Shown: positions 9,004 to 20,244, counted from the stretch's first letter. The stretch: DNA of 64,000 bases from JAAYPI01 sp036734385 (GCA_036734385.1 DAIMYQ010000001.1:62001-126000); one strand, 5' to 3'. Program-made: numbers and translations. Notes: generated by a model not told the origin, from the letters alone.

Positions 9004-9036
9004 CAAAGGTAAAAAAGTTTTTCATAAAAAAACAAC
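9004..9036 (-). promoter_or_regulatory. Promoter of the truncated outer-membrane protein gene
   Basis: On the minus strand the -7 box is TACCTTTG (9004-9011) and a GTTG -33-like box lies at 9033-9036, spacer 21 bases. It stands 43 bases before the ATG at 8961 and diverges from the lptF-like promoter. Confidence 0.6.
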
Positions 9037-9064
9037 TCTTGAAGCAAACCAACGTATTTTTATC

Positions 9065-9072
9065 TATTTTTG
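9065..9072 (+). promoter_or_regulatory. Promoter -7 box for the lptF-like gene
   Basis: TATTTTTG matches TAnnTTTG, 37 bases before the ATG at 9109. A CTTG lies 23 bases upstream, slightly too far for a standard -33 box. Confidence 0.5.
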
Positions 9073-9108
9073 CAAGCTGAATGAATTTACACATAAAAAG
9101 ATACGTCA

Positions 9109-9963
9109 ATGATTAAAAAGCTGGATCTTTACATCATAAAAAAGTTTTTGGGAACCTATATTTTCTCTATCATGCTCATCATGAGTATTGCTATTGTGAT
9201 TGATATTACAGAAAAAATAGACAATTTTTACAGTCAAAACCTTTCTCTGCACACAATCGTTTTTGATTACTATGTGAATTTTATTCCATATTACATGAAT
9301 CTTTTCAGTGCATTTTTTACTTTTATTTCGGTTATTTGGGTCACTTCAAAACTGGCTTTTAATTCTGAAATTATTGCTATGTTAGCTAGTGGGATAAGTT
9401 TTAAAAGGATCATGGTTCCCTACTTTGTTTCGGCGGCAATCATTGCCCTTTTTACTTTTTATATCAGTTCGGAGGTTATACCTAAAGGGAATAGGGTTCG
9501 ATACGCTTTTGAACAGCAATATATTGACAACAAACCCATTCCAACAACTATACAAAATATTCAAATGAAGGTTTCTCCAAACGANNNNNNNNNNNNNNNN
9601 NNNNNNNNNNNNNNNNNNNNNNNNNNNNNNNNNNNNNNNNNNNNNNNNNNNNNNNNNNNNNNNNNNNNNNNNNNNNNNNNNNNNAATGCCTTTAGGTTAG
9701 AATACGAAAAACGCTTTGCCATGCCATTTGCTGCGTTTATTTTAACGCTAATAGGAGTTTCGGTTGCCTCCCGAAAAACACGCGGAGGAACAGGCCTTCA
9801 CATTATGATAGGGTTCTTATTGAGCGTAACTTATATACTTGCAACTATGGTTTCGGCGTCACTTACCGTGAAAGCTGAAGTAAATCCAACATTAGCTATT
9901 TGGACTCCAAATATTGTTTATTTCTTGATTGGAGCTTATTTGTACAAAACTGCACCCAAATAA
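9109..9963 (+). CDS. LptF/LptG (YjgP/YjgQ) family LPS transport permease, interrupted by a gap
   Basis: Inner-membrane permease of the LptBFG exporter that extracts lipopolysaccharide. The N-terminal part (residues 1-158) has the family opening KKLDLYIIKKFLGTYIFS, helices at about 12-33, 60-80 and 100-123, and the SGISFKRIMVPYF coupling-helix region. The C-terminal part (from 9685) has the FAMPFAAFILTLIGVSVA helix and two more membrane segments. One hundred Ns at 9585-9684 replace most of the periplasmic beta-jellyroll domain. About 250 residues are real, against roughly 360 in the family, so about 110 residues are missing. LptF and LptG cannot be told apart here. It ends 18 bases from the convergent sprA stop. 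Confidence 0.88.
   Translation: MIKKLDLYIIKKFLGTYIFSIMLIMSIAIVIDITEKIDNFYSQNLSLHTIVFDYYVNFIPYYMNLFSAFFTFISVIWVTSKLAFNSEIIAMLASGISFKRIMVPYFVSAAIIALFTFYISSEVIPKGNRVRYAFEQQYIDNKPIPTTIQNIQMKVSPNXXXXXXXXXXXXXXXXXXXXXXXXXXXXXXXXXXNAFRLEYEKRFAMPFAAFILTLIGVSVASRKTRGGTGLHIMIGFLLSVTYILATMVSASLTVKAEVNPTLAIWTPNIVYFLIGAYLYKTAPK
9585..9684. other. Assembly gap of 100 N in the lptF-like gene
   Basis: Exactly 100 Ns, a conventional placeholder. The flanking reading frames match with 100, so the true length should be 1 modulo 3. Family length suggests about 330 bases. Confidence 0.95.
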
Positions 9964-9981
9964 GTCATTTTTTCTCTGAAA

Positions 9982-12900
9982 TTATCTCGTCAGCAATAGT
10001 TTGATACTGAACCCTATTTCCGAACTTGAAATAGGATAAGAGGTTGTAATTATCGGACTGTTGGTTTGCAAATCGTAGAATATTGAGAAGTTTATCTTTT
10101 CACTAAACACATAATCTGCACGTAGCTTCATGGTAAGCACTAAATCTCCGGTGGTGGCTTGAGCATAACCTTCTTCAATCTTACGCACAATAGTTTTATT
10201 ATCCTTTATAGAGAAATCACCACGCAAAGTAAGGTCATTTTTCACCTTCTTTTTCTGATCCGATTGTAGTTTAAGAATCACATCGAAATCGCTGATTTTA
10301 TAACCCAATCCGACTACATATTCATCCGTAGAAGTTTCTACCAACTGAACACTTGCCAAATTTAGCACCAAATTACGTCCTTTTCTAATCTCAAATTTCG
10401 TAGAAAGACTGTTCTTCATGTTAACATCAATTCCTATTAACGGATTAAACAATTCATTAATAGATACGCTACCAATGTTATATTGTGCTGAGGGAATAGG
10501 ATTTCCGGTAAGCACATCTTTTACGTATCCAAAATCACCATCACCTACGTACGTTAGATATGAATCATAAGAGCCCACTTGATACTTACAGTTATAGGCA
10601 TGCGTTAAATTTACGCTACGGAAATTTTCCTTTATCCAAGGGATGCGTGAAAGTCCATCATAAGTAATTTGCCAATTGGGCAACATACTCCAAAAAGAAG
10701 GGAAAGGACTTAAACTTATTTTAGAAGCATCTTTACCGGAATATGCAGCCAAGAAAGCAGGAATAAGAACATCTTGCGAAGTAACCGAATAACTACCGTT
10801 ACTCGCATCATAAAGGTGATTAGCTAAGCCTGTTTCCGAGATAAAACCTTCATCAGGATATAAAGTTCCCTGTCTTTTTTGTTCCAAACGATTGAGGATT
10901 TGCGTCCTATTTTTCACAAATTTTTCATATGCTTCCGATGTATAATTTGCATCATTACCAATAGAAGAAAATGCGGTCCCTATAGCAATATAACTCATAG
11001 AGAAATTTCCTGACAAAGTTGTTGGCATATCTGCATAAGAAGACTGTATATCTTCCTCATTTACAGCGGTGCGATTAGCTGCAAGATTAATCTTCAATCC
11101 GGGTATTGGCTCAACTAATGCCCTTATTTGAATGTCTTTGGTATGATTATATACGGCAGGACTTAAGGTACTATCAGAAATCAACCAATTATTAGCCTTA
11201 GCCTTATTAATAAAATCATTATCTTGAAGACCAAATACAAAACTCCATCCCGGAGCTGTACCATCTACACCTAAGAATCCCACACCCGGTTTAAAACCTG
11301 ATACGGTAGTTCCATCTGTTTGTGTATAATTAAATGATAAATTACGAAGCATCATTAAAAAGCGTGACGTGAAGTCCAATGTTTTATTGGATGATTCTTT
11401 GTTTACTTTATCAGACTGTTGCATATTAACAGCAATCTCAGCATCCTCTTGGGCTACAAAAGAAATAGAATTGGCATCCACAACTTTATAATTCAATTTG
11501 TATGGTTTATTCCCCAGTAGAGCTTTTATAGAAGGTTGGACATCATTTAGCTTGTGATTAATAACGACGGTATCACCTTTATGAAAACTAATAAGTTGAT
11601 CGAATGTTTTTAGTTTTCTGATAATTGGCTTATTATTAGAAGCATATCTCTTATTAAGCTCCTTAAGATATTTCGATTTATTATATAAGACTTCAAAATT
11701 AAGACGTCCATCAAGCCCCCAAGAACCGAGGTTATAAATAGTATTTCCCAAACTTTCTCCGTCAATAACGGTACCATACTTCCAGTTATACGAACCTGAA
11801 TACTTTAAATTAGAAGTAATCCAGTTTAGTGGCTGAATTTTATTTATTGGAATTGCCCACGTAGCATTTAACGATTGATTGTACGATAAAGGATTCCCAA
11901 AATGTGAAATACTTGTAAGGACAGAATCTTTCCATGCCTGATACTCATCAGGATACAACCATTTATCTACACCTCCTTCATTTTCACTAATACTAGCTTC
12001 ATTATTCGTTGTCAATGATAGTTTTATGGTTTTAGTTAAATCCCATCCAATATTGAAACTTGTATTCCAAGTAAAATCTTTTTGAAAGGAGGGCTCCAAT
12101 AAATTGACTGAACCTTCGTCCGTTAAATCCCTGAGCTGCTGTTCATAATAGGACCTTGACATGGACGTATTAAAAGAAATTTTATTAGGAGCATAATAAA
12201 AATTTAAATCCCTGATAAGTTGCCATGCTGGTTGTTGTAGTTTTTGTATCTTGGCGAAGGGTTCCACAGGTTTTGGATTCCACGAGTAATCATACACAAA
12301 GGACCCCTTGTAATTTTGTTCCACAGCTCTTTCTGTTGTCGAATTTTTACTATCAGTCTCGGAATATGCATAACTAACAGAAAAATTAGACGGATCATAA
12401 GGCATTGGCTTTTTACTTGTAATACCGACCTTGACATTTGACATGGTAAAGCTTTTGTTGACGACAAGGTCTTGTGCAATATTTTTTATAGAATCCTTCT
12501 GTTTTTTTGTTTCAGCAGCATCCAAAGCATCGCTTAAAAGCACATCTTCATCTAAAGGATTATATTTGGGATTTGATATTTGTTGAGAATATGAATACGT
12601 AACAGGGAAACGAACTTTTGCTTTTTCAGGAAAGAACTTACCCAAATCGAAGGCAGAAGAAAAATTGTATTGATAATAGTCATCAAGACGCCTTTCCAAC
12701 ACTGTTTGTTCAATTCCTCCAAACCCCGAAGTTTCCATTCTACCAGCAAAATTTACAGTTCCAAAATCAGACAAATTAATACCTAAATTGGCTAAAGCCG
12801 CCACGCCACCATCTTCATTAATTCCCTTCATACGAAGTTCATTTACCCAAACTTCACCAGATTTTATATCCCTAGAAGAGTTGCGTATTCCGACCATAAT

Positions 12901-15900
12901 AACGTCTACTTCGCCCAAATTCGGATTTCCTACAATAGTTACTTTATTGGCGAGGTTATCCGGATCATATTCATAATATGGAGTTAAATTGGTAACACTT
13001 GAACCTGCTCTGTTTTTTTCCTGATTTCGTTTTAATTTCAAGTTAGTAAGCAATTTGAAAGGAAAATTAAACATATTATCTTCAGGCCAAACAATTTCTT
13101 GATCAGATGTTTTATTTGTAGAATAAGTTCCAGCAGGCGTTAATGTTAAAGGAATTTCATATTCGTAATAGTTATTCTTACAATCTGAACCCAAACGTAT
13201 GAACGCCTTCAACTCATTGTCTTTTAAATCAGTCGTATTATCAGCTAAAGCTTCTGCATGAACAAACATCTGCAAACGTTCATATTGTCTTACATCATAA
13301 CTTGTTTTTTTGTAAACGCCCCTTGCATCACCTGATGATAAATCAAGGACTCGAAGCAACATAGCTTGTTCATTTTCTTGACGAATTTGTTGTTGGCTTG
13401 GATCTATAACACGAGTAACGCCTGGAGGCAAAACGTAATTGACAGGTACCTTATTTGAATTTTCTTCAATATTTACGGCAGACACTTCTAGGGTTGCTTC
13501 TGTTGTCGGAATTTTGTCTATTGAATACAAATCCTTTGTATAGGTTCTCCAATCTCCTTTAACCAATTCCAAAGAAGCAAAACGCAAAAAGGCATTTTCC
13601 TTAAAATCAGTCAGATACATTCGCATAAAACGGATTGATTTAAAATCACGAATACCACCAACAGCTTTGTATTTGTCAGCGTCACGAATTGGAATTTTAA
13701 ATTGGTACCATTTTACTTGTTCTGTTTTACCGTTTTTCAATTCTACAGTTGCATTTACAATATCTGAAATATAATTTTCACCCACAACCATATCTTTAGG
13801 TCTCAAAGAAACCTTGTATTCATAGTATTTTTCATACTCATTCATGGTATTGTCATTATTGACATCTTCTACATCAGGATTATTTGTAGCAGATGTTGTA
13901 TAACTTTCACCGGTACTGCTTTGAACAGGGGAATTACCTTCTGTACCATTATAATGCTTATAACGCTCTAAAATCCCTAGTTTTTCATTATCATAATCAG
14001 ATCCACGAAAGTGATGAAAGTTATCACCAGCAGGGTCATTCAGAGGAGAAAATGGATCCTCCTCCATTTTCGTTTTCTCATCTATAGTAAGTGTGTTTTT
14101 CAATTTATCAACAAACGTTTTATAGTTACCAAAAGAAGATTCTTCTTTTGTAGGTAAGCCATCTAAACCAACATCTTGCAATGCACGTGCATTTTCATCA
14201 TTGTCAAATGCGTATACTATCGATTGTTTTGCAGGAACTTTACCCCATGCTGTACTATCGGCAGCAACATCTGAGGAAGAAACTGGCAAACCATTTTCAA
14301 AAAACTTTCGTCCATCTTTCAAAACATCTTCTGAGACATCTCCCAAGTCAAAATACAAATCTCCTCCCTTCATGGTACTTAACGTATCATAGACAAATGG
14401 GTCAAGCATCCAAAATTCGACATATTCAATATTATTCGTTTCAAAATCAGTAGTTTCTAATTTTCTCATTATACCACCCCACTTTGATTCAGGATTCTTT
14501 AATGTTCCATCCGCATTGAAATTATCGGCATAGACATTATAAGGACCTCTTTCATTCGGATAATAAGCTAGATTAAGAGTCTGAAGATAAGAGGATTGAC
14601 CATATACCAACTCTTTGTTTGGGAAAACTTCGGTTTCCTTAATTTCGCGAATAAAGTGATTGGACAGCTGTTCTTTATCATTTTTAATGTATTGAGGAGT
14701 AGTAGAAGTGCTTCTAGTAAACAATGGATCAATATAATACCAAGCCAATAATGCCCTATTTTTACCGGATTCTATGTCATTGACCAAAGATGCTTCAGGG
14801 AAAAGCCCTCCTGTCGGGTTATAGGGTACACTTGCCAACTTCCACGATTGAGGAGAACGAACATCAAATCCTATTTTAGTGGATTCAAAATCATCTATGT
14901 ATGCCAAATTATTGATAGCAGAAGCANNNNNNNNNNNNNNNNNNNNNNNNNNNNNNNNNNNNNNNNNNNNNNNNNNNNNNNNNNNNNNNNNNNNNNNNNN
15001 NNNNNNNNNNNNNNNNNNNNNNNNNNACTCCTCCTGCGGTTACCTTAACGGATCCACGAGGGATATTGGTTGCATTCAATCGTATTTCAGAACCAGAAGT
15101 GGCCTTATATTGTCCGGTAAGAATAAATTTATTTTTTTCAGTAAACTCCTGGGCAACGACCAATGTTGAGTCATACAACTCCTGAAAAACATATTTTTTA
15201 GCAATGGCATCATCATTGAAGGCTTTACGCAAATGAGATCCAAACGGTTCCAATACGGGAAAAATAATTTTTCCATTTGCAGCATACACAGTATAACCTT
15301 CCACAAAGTCAAAAGCCCCATCAGGATGTTGCTCCAACCGAGAATCTAAACGATCAAGGTTCATTACCTTTAACAAATTTTTATTTTTTATTTCTCCTGC
15401 AGGAATATAATCCAAATCGACTCCGGTTGAATCACTTTTATACTTAATGTCCAAACGAAACTTTTCTTTTTGAACTTGATAAGCTCCAAGAGAATAAATA
15501 TTTTTCATCATCAGATCCCACGTTGGCAAGTAAGGGGATTGAGATGTTCCCTTTAATAATTTCAGGGTAAGAACCTGTGGAGCGTCTATTCCATCAGTGG
15601 AAAATTCTCCGACTTGATACACTTTTCCATTATAGGTATACTCATAAGCAACAGCAAGTACCTCATCGCTGTTAAGAGCTGTTTTCAGAGAGATAAAACC
15701 TAATTTCGGACTTAAAACATATTCTGAAGATTCCAATCGACGTGCACTTTCCACTTTCACGTAATCTTCTCCACCAGCAATTCCATAACCAGACAGCTGA
15801 GTACCAAGGACATTATTTACCTGCGTGATATCTCTGTAACCATCGATGGCAATAACCTCACGGTACAGTGAATTCGCATCGTTTTGAGGCACTTTTTTTC

Positions 15901-17068
15901 CAGAGGCATTTACCCAGTGAGAATTATAAATTTCTGTGGGTTCTGCTAAATCGGTAAAGCCTGCAATGTTTCGAGTTTGTGCCGTACTAACAGATGATGA
16001 TGTGCTTTTATTTGTTACCCAAACCTCCACTTTACTAATTACAACACTGGAATTTATGTTAGGCAATTTGCTCATTGCATTATCATAATTATCTCTAAAA
16101 TAATGAGCTAAAAAGAAATGTCTATTTTCATCGTATTGATCAGCCGATATTTCAAATTTGGTTGTTTGAGCACCACCTTGCAAATTGACAGTTTTAGATT
16201 CTGACTCTTGCTGAGAGACAACTGCCGCCACACTCAATTTTCCAAATTGCATTTCCGTTTTAATACCAAAAAGGCTTGTATTTCCGGTAATCAAACTCCC
16301 CGTTAGAGGCATACTTACATTCCCGGCTTCAAGTTTTCGTATAAATTCATCTTCTTTACCTTCATATTTCAATTTCAACATAGATTGGTCAAAATCAAAA
16401 GTAGCTTCCGTATTATAATTCAATCCGAAATTAAGCTTATCCCCAACCGAACCTTTTACATTTAGTTGTATTTTTTCATCAAAATCGAAGACGGGGGCAG
16501 GATTTTGCAAACGTTCACTTAGTGATGGATTTTTAGACTTGTAAAATTTGAGTCCGAAAATCAATTCGGTAGATCCTTGTAATTTTAACTGCACACCCCC
16601 AGGACCAAAAACTTTATCCGCATCACCCAAGCCTATTTTTATATCTGTAAGGGAAAACTTCTTTTTATCAGCGTGAGCCTCTTTGTTTTTATCTCGCCAA
16701 TATGATTGCATCGATTTTTGTATGGTGTAGTCGGAATACTCATCTTGTGTTAAATAAAAAGGACTTGAAAGACTTATATCATCTGCACCACTCGAAAAAA
16801 CAAACTTTTCGGATGTAGGGTCGTATTCTATTTTTGTTGATAAATTCTTAGGTTGAGGCAAATCGACAGGTGAAACCACTTTTAAATCTTCGGAATTTTC
16901 AACAAAAGTTTTTCGAACAGGGTAATGCAAGGTAGTCGTATCTTCAACAGCAACAGGTTGCTCAATAGAATTCGCATCAGGTTCTATCGGCTCAATAGCA
17001 AAAAGTGTAGAGTAGAAGACTATCCCACACAAGCAAGCAAAAACGAGTATTTTATATATCTTGTTCAA
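9982..17068 (-). CDS. sprA: SprA/Sov, T9SS outer-membrane translocon, interrupted by a gap
   Basis: Giant outer-membrane beta-barrel that forms the exit channel of the type IX secretion system (Sov in Porphyromonas, SprA in Flavobacterium). The N-terminal portion (17068-15027, about 680 residues) starts with a signal peptide (KIYKILVFACLCGIVFYSTLFA). The remainder (14926-9982, about 1648 residues) begins near AYIDDFESTKIGFD, a conserved SprA phrase, and ends in aromatic-rich beta-strands. Sov and SprA are about 2400-2500 residues, so roughly 70-170 residues are lost in the 100-N gap. The only start codon between an in-frame TAA and the signal peptide is TTG at 17068. It lies 25 bases downstream of ruvA. 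Confidence 0.95.
14927..15026. other. Assembly gap of 100 N in sprA
   Basis: Exactly 100 Ns. The two halves of sprA are out of frame across it by one base, so if the gene is intact the true length is a multiple of 3 and not 100. Family length suggests roughly 200-500 bases. Confidence 0.95.
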
Positions 17069-17093
17069 ATATTACCTGTTCAATTACAGAAAT

Positions 17094-17681
17094 TTACACC
17101 ATTTTCAATGATTTCTTTACCAACTCTTCAATTCGAATATCGGGCATTTCTGCAAGGATTCTATCTACTGCTTTTTGAGAGACAGCTGCATTAAAACCAA
17201 GCATGACAAGAGCAGAAACAGCTTCTGAACGAGTCCCCTGATTTCGAGAAAACGAGAGGGAATTTTTTGCAACATTGTCTAAATTTCCAAGTTTATCTTT
17301 CAAATCGACAATAATACGTTGAGCCGTTTTCAACCCTATACCTTTCACGTTTTTGAGAGCATTTTCATTACCACTAATAACAGCCTCTTGTAATTCACTT
17401 ACAGAAAGAGAAGAGAGTATCATTCGAGCGGTATTCGCACCGACTCCGGAAACGGAAATCAATTGTAAAAACGCATTTCGTTCCTCCTTTTTCAGAAAAC
17501 CATACAAAACAAAAGCATCTTCACGAATAGCCTCATACAAATACAATTGACATGAGGTTAGCTTTTCCAACGCTGCATAAGTAGTAAGAGATATATTGAT
17601 AAAATATCCTAACCCTTGATTATCAATAACCACAAAAGTCGGACTAAGTTCGGAAATATCGCCTTTAACATATTCTAACAT
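17094..17681 (-). CDS. ruvA: Holliday junction DNA helicase subunit RuvA
   Basis: Binds four-way junctions and loads the RuvB motor for branch migration. The 195-residue protein is of normal length. It has the N-terminal OB fold (MLEYVKGDISEL...VVIDNQGLGYFINIS), the acidic-pin region, and two helix-hairpin-helix motifs, SVSGVGANTARMILS (about residues 77-91) and VKGIGLKTAQRIIVDLKDKL (about 112-131). The C-terminal RuvB-binding helices (EAVSALVMLGFNAAVSQKAV) are present. sprA follows after 25 bases; ruvA-sprA adjacency recurs in Bacteroidetes. Confidence 0.97.
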   Translation of the reverse strand: MLEYVKGDISELSPTFVVIDNQGLGYFINISLTTYAALEKLTSCQLYLYEAIREDAFVLYGFLKKEERNAFLQLISVSGVGANTARMILSSLSVSELQEAVISGNENALKNVKGIGLKTAQRIIVDLKDKLGNLDNVAKNSLSFSRNQGTRSEAVSALVMLGFNAAVSQKAVDRILAEMPDIRIEELVKKSLKMV

Positions 17682-17720
17682 AGCACGTTACGTTTTATTT
17701 ACAGCTTACTAAAAAGGGTT

Positions 17721-17728
17721 CAAAGATA
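17721..17728 (-). promoter_or_regulatory. Promoter -7 box for ruvA-sprA
   Basis: On the minus strand this reads TATCTTTG, 40 bases before the ruvA ATG. No well-spaced -33 TTTG is seen. The 206-base gap 17682-17887 shows nothing else clear. Confidence 0.5.
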
Positions 17729-17887
17729 CACATAAAAACATTCAAATCCAATTATTTCAAAGCACAAAGAGCCCATTTAAAAAAGACTATGCTGTAGTAG
17801 AACGGGAAAATAGAGGAAAACGTATTTTTTCATAGCTTTTTAACTATCAAAAAAATATGTTTTTTTGAATTGGAAGAATAATTCTGT

Positions 17888-19273
17888 TTATTGTGCCATT
17901 TCTGTATCAAAAGCGTCCAAATTATTATTCCACAAATACTTACGAGTCTCTTTAGCAACCACTCCACTCATCAAAAGAACCATGATAATATTTGGTATCG
18001 CCATAAGAGCATTTGCACAATCTGATAAATTCCAAACTAAAGATATTTTTAATACAGATCCCAAAAATACACAGACAACCCATGCTAAGCGATAATAAAA
18101 AACAATCTTGGACCCGAAAAGATATTCCAAAGTTCTTTCTGCATAATATGACCATCCCAATAAAGTAGAAAAAACAAACGTAAACAGTCCGAAAGTTAAA
18201 ATGGAAGGTCCCCACACATGCAATTTTCCAAAAGCCAAACTGGCTAAAGTTGTTCCTTCATGGTAATCCATGCCCGGATTCGCCAATATACTACTCACAA
18301 GTGTAATACCAGTCAGAGCACAAATAACTACAGTATCCCAAAATGTTCCTGTGGCAGAAATAAGAGCCTGACGAACAGCATTTTTTGTTTGTGCAGCGGC
18401 CGCAACAATAGGAGCGGAGCCTAAACCCGATTCGTTGGAAAAAAGTCCGCGAGCAATACCATACCGCATAGATAACATAACAGCTCCACCGGCAAAGCCT
18501 CCTCCAATAGCATTAGAAGAAAAAGCAGACTTCAAAATCAATACGATAGCATCATCGACAAACGAAAAATTTAAAATGAGAAGCATAACACAACCAATCA
18601 TATATACGATAGCCATAGTTGGCACCAAAATTTTGCACACAGAAGCAACCCATTTTATACCGCCCAACAAAATAACAGCTACTGAAACTGACAGAAAAAT
18701 ACCCGTAACATAATTGGGTACATCAAAATTTTCTTTCAAAAGTACCGATATAGAATTTGCTTGTGTCATATTTCCAATACCGAATGCAGCTATAGCAGTA
18801 AAAATGCAAAATATAACGGATAGCCACCTCATATTAAGCACTTTATCCAGTACAACCATGGCACCGCCCATCATTTTTCCATTTTCTGTCTTAACCCGAT
18901 ATTTTACAGACAACAATGATTCTGAATACTTTGTTGCTATGCCGAAAACACCGGTAAGCCAACACCAAAAAACAGCTCCGGGGCCACCAAGCGAGATAGC
19001 AGTAGCAACACCTATAATATTTCCGGTACCTATGGTAGCAGCTAGAGCCACCATTAGAGCTCCAAATTGGCTCACATCGCCGCCTGATTTTTTATCTGAA
19101 CTAAATGATATTTTTATCGCTGTAAACATTTTTCGTTGCACAAAACCTGTACGAAAAGTAAGAAACAAGTGCGTCCCAAAAAGTAAAATAATCATGGGGA
19201 AACCCCATAAAAAAGAACTAAAATTAGAAAAGAAATCATCAACAAGAGTCATGAAGGATTGTAAATGTTCCAT
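17888..19273 (-). CDS. Alanine/glycine:cation symporter (AGCS family)
   Basis: Sodium- or proton-coupled amino-acid uptake permease of the AGCS family, 461 residues with about eleven membrane helices. Hallmarks include the G-rich GTGNIIGVATAISLGGPGAVFWCW stretch near residues 82-105 (family signature), FSNESGLGSAPIVAAAAQT near 275-293 and GTFWDTVVICALTGI near 306-320. These match glycine- and alanine-type carriers such as AgcS and DagA; the actual substrate is not resolved. It is transcribed alone, divergently from mlaE, with its own consensus promoter. An ATG seven codons downstream is a possible alternative start. Confidence 0.93.
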   Translation of the reverse strand: MEHLQSFMTLVDDFFSNFSSFLWGFPMIILLFGTHLFLTFRTGFVQRKMFTAIKISFSSDKKSGGDVSQFGALMVALAATIGTGNIIGVATAISLGGPGAVFWCWLTGVFGIATKYSESLLSVKYRVKTENGKMMGGAMVVLDKVLNMRWLSVIFCIFTAIAAFGIGNMTQANSISVLLKENFDVPNYVTGIFLSVSVAVILLGGIKWVASVCKILVPTMAIVYMIGCVMLLILNFSFVDDAIVLILKSAFSSNAIGGGFAGGAVMLSMRYGIARGLFSNESGLGSAPIVAAAAQTKNAVRQALISATGTFWDTVVICALTGITLVSSILANPGMDYHEGTTLASLAFGKLHVWGPSILTFGLFTFVFSTLLGWSYYAERTLEYLFGSKIVFYYRLAWVVCVFLGSVLKISLVWNLSDCANALMAIPNIIMVLLMSGVVAKETRKYLWNNNLDAFDTEMAQ

Positions 19274-19333
19274 TATTACTAAAATAGGGTTTTATTCAAC
19301 GATATTACAAAAGAAAGCAATATGAAAATATCA

Positions 19334-19390
19334 GCGACAAAAGTAAACAATCCAATAAGAAATAATCGAATAATTGATAATTTTTGTCGC
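19334..19390. repeat. 9-bp inverted repeat between divergent promoters
   Basis: GCGACAAAA at 19334-19342 and its exact reverse complement TTTTGTCGC at 19382-19390, 39 bases apart. The left arm covers part of the symporter -7 box. The right arm lies beside a near-match to the same box on the plus strand. It could be an operator or a chance repeat in AT-rich DNA. Confidence 0.5.
19338..19370 (-). promoter_or_regulatory. Promoter of the AGCS symporter gene
   Basis: On the minus strand: -7 TACTTTTG (19338-19345) and a TTCG at the -33 position (19367-19370), spacer 21 bases, 65 bases upstream of the ATG. TTCG is also seen at -33 of rpsA and typA. Confidence 0.6.
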
Positions 19391-19460
19391 CAACACAAAG
19401 AAATGGCTGATGATTTTTTATTGAGAAGAGATTAAATCAAAAAAAATATAAAAATATATT

Positions 19461-19468
19461 TACCTTTG
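19461..19468 (+). promoter_or_regulatory. Promoter -7 box for mlaE-mlaF
   Basis: TACCTTTG, 35 bases before the mlaE ATG. No -33 TTTG at the right distance. Confidence 0.5.
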
Positions 19469-19502
19469 TCTGTTAAACTATTTTTTTGAAAAATATAAGA
19501 AA

Positions 19503-20240
19503 ATGAATGCAATAGAACACGTCGGACGTTACGCAGAACTGATGTCGGGAGTATTTTCAAAGCCCGACAGATGGAAGATTTCATTTCAACAATACATTAA
19601 AGAAGTTTACAAATCGGGGGTAGACTCTTTGGGAATTACGATTATTATTTCGATTTTCATTGGTGCAGTCATCACTTTGCAAATGGTTTTGAACACGGAA
19701 AATCCGTTGTTGCCAAAATATACTACGGGTCTAGTTACTAGAGATACTCTTTTATTGGAATTTTCGTCGACTATTCTTTGCCTTATTTTAGCAGGAAAAG
19801 TCGGTTCTAATATCGCTTCTGAAATTGGGACAATGCGTATTACCGAACAAATTGATGCCCTGAAAATTATGGGAGTAAATGCACCTAACTATCTCATTTT
19901 GCCAAAGATAGTAGCATTTTGTACAATTATTCCGGTATTGGTTATTTTCAGTATGTTTATGGGCATTCTTGGCGGATACATTATCACATACACAGGAGTA
20001 ATTTCACCGTCACAGTATGTCCTTGGTATTCAGTATGCTTTTGTACCTTATTATGTCGTTTATTCTCTAATTAAGTCGGTAATTTTTGGCTTTATTATAT
20101 CTTCTGTTTCATCTTACTATGGATATTTTGCTTATGGTGGAGCTTTGGATGTAGGTAAAGCAAGCACCAATGCCGTTGTGAAAAGTAGCATCATTATTTT
20201 ACTTTTTAATGTACTATTAACCAACTTATTATTGATGTAA
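19503..20240 (+). CDS. mlaE: MlaE family phospholipid ABC transporter permease
   Basis: Membrane subunit of the Mla/MCE-type transporter that moves phospholipids between inner and outer membranes. The 245-residue protein has five or six hydrophobic helices. It carries family motifs: GVDSLGITIIISIFIGAV near residues 40-57, EFSSTILCLILAGKVGS near 85-101, ASEIGTMRITEQIDALKIMG near 104-123 (coupling helix) and SSVSSYYGYFAYGGALDVGKASTNAVV near the end. mlaF follows after 4 bases. The MCE-domain partner MlaD is not adjacent; xthA comes next. Confidence 0.93.
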   Translation: MNAIEHVGRYAELMSGVFSKPDRWKISFQQYIKEVYKSGVDSLGITIIISIFIGAVITLQMVLNTENPLLPKYTTGLVTRDTLLLEFSSTILCLILAGKVGSNIASEIGTMRITEQIDALKIMGVNAPNYLILPKIVAFCTIIPVLVIFSMFMGILGGYIITYTGVISPSQYVLGIQYAFVPYYVVYSLIKSVIFGFIISSVSSYYGYFAYGGALDVGKASTNAVVKSSIIILLFNVLLTNLLLM

Positions 20241-20244
20241 TATT

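Noticed and set aside
17682..17887. Possible terminator or small gene between ruvA and the symporter
   Set aside because: Only short, weak A/T-rich hairpins without a proper stem and T tract, and no coding frame; only the ruvA -7 box is reported.
18714..19325. A 203-codon open frame on the plus strand
   Set aside because: It lies opposite the AGCS symporter gene, has no family resemblance, and its composition mirrors the antisense of membrane-helix codons.
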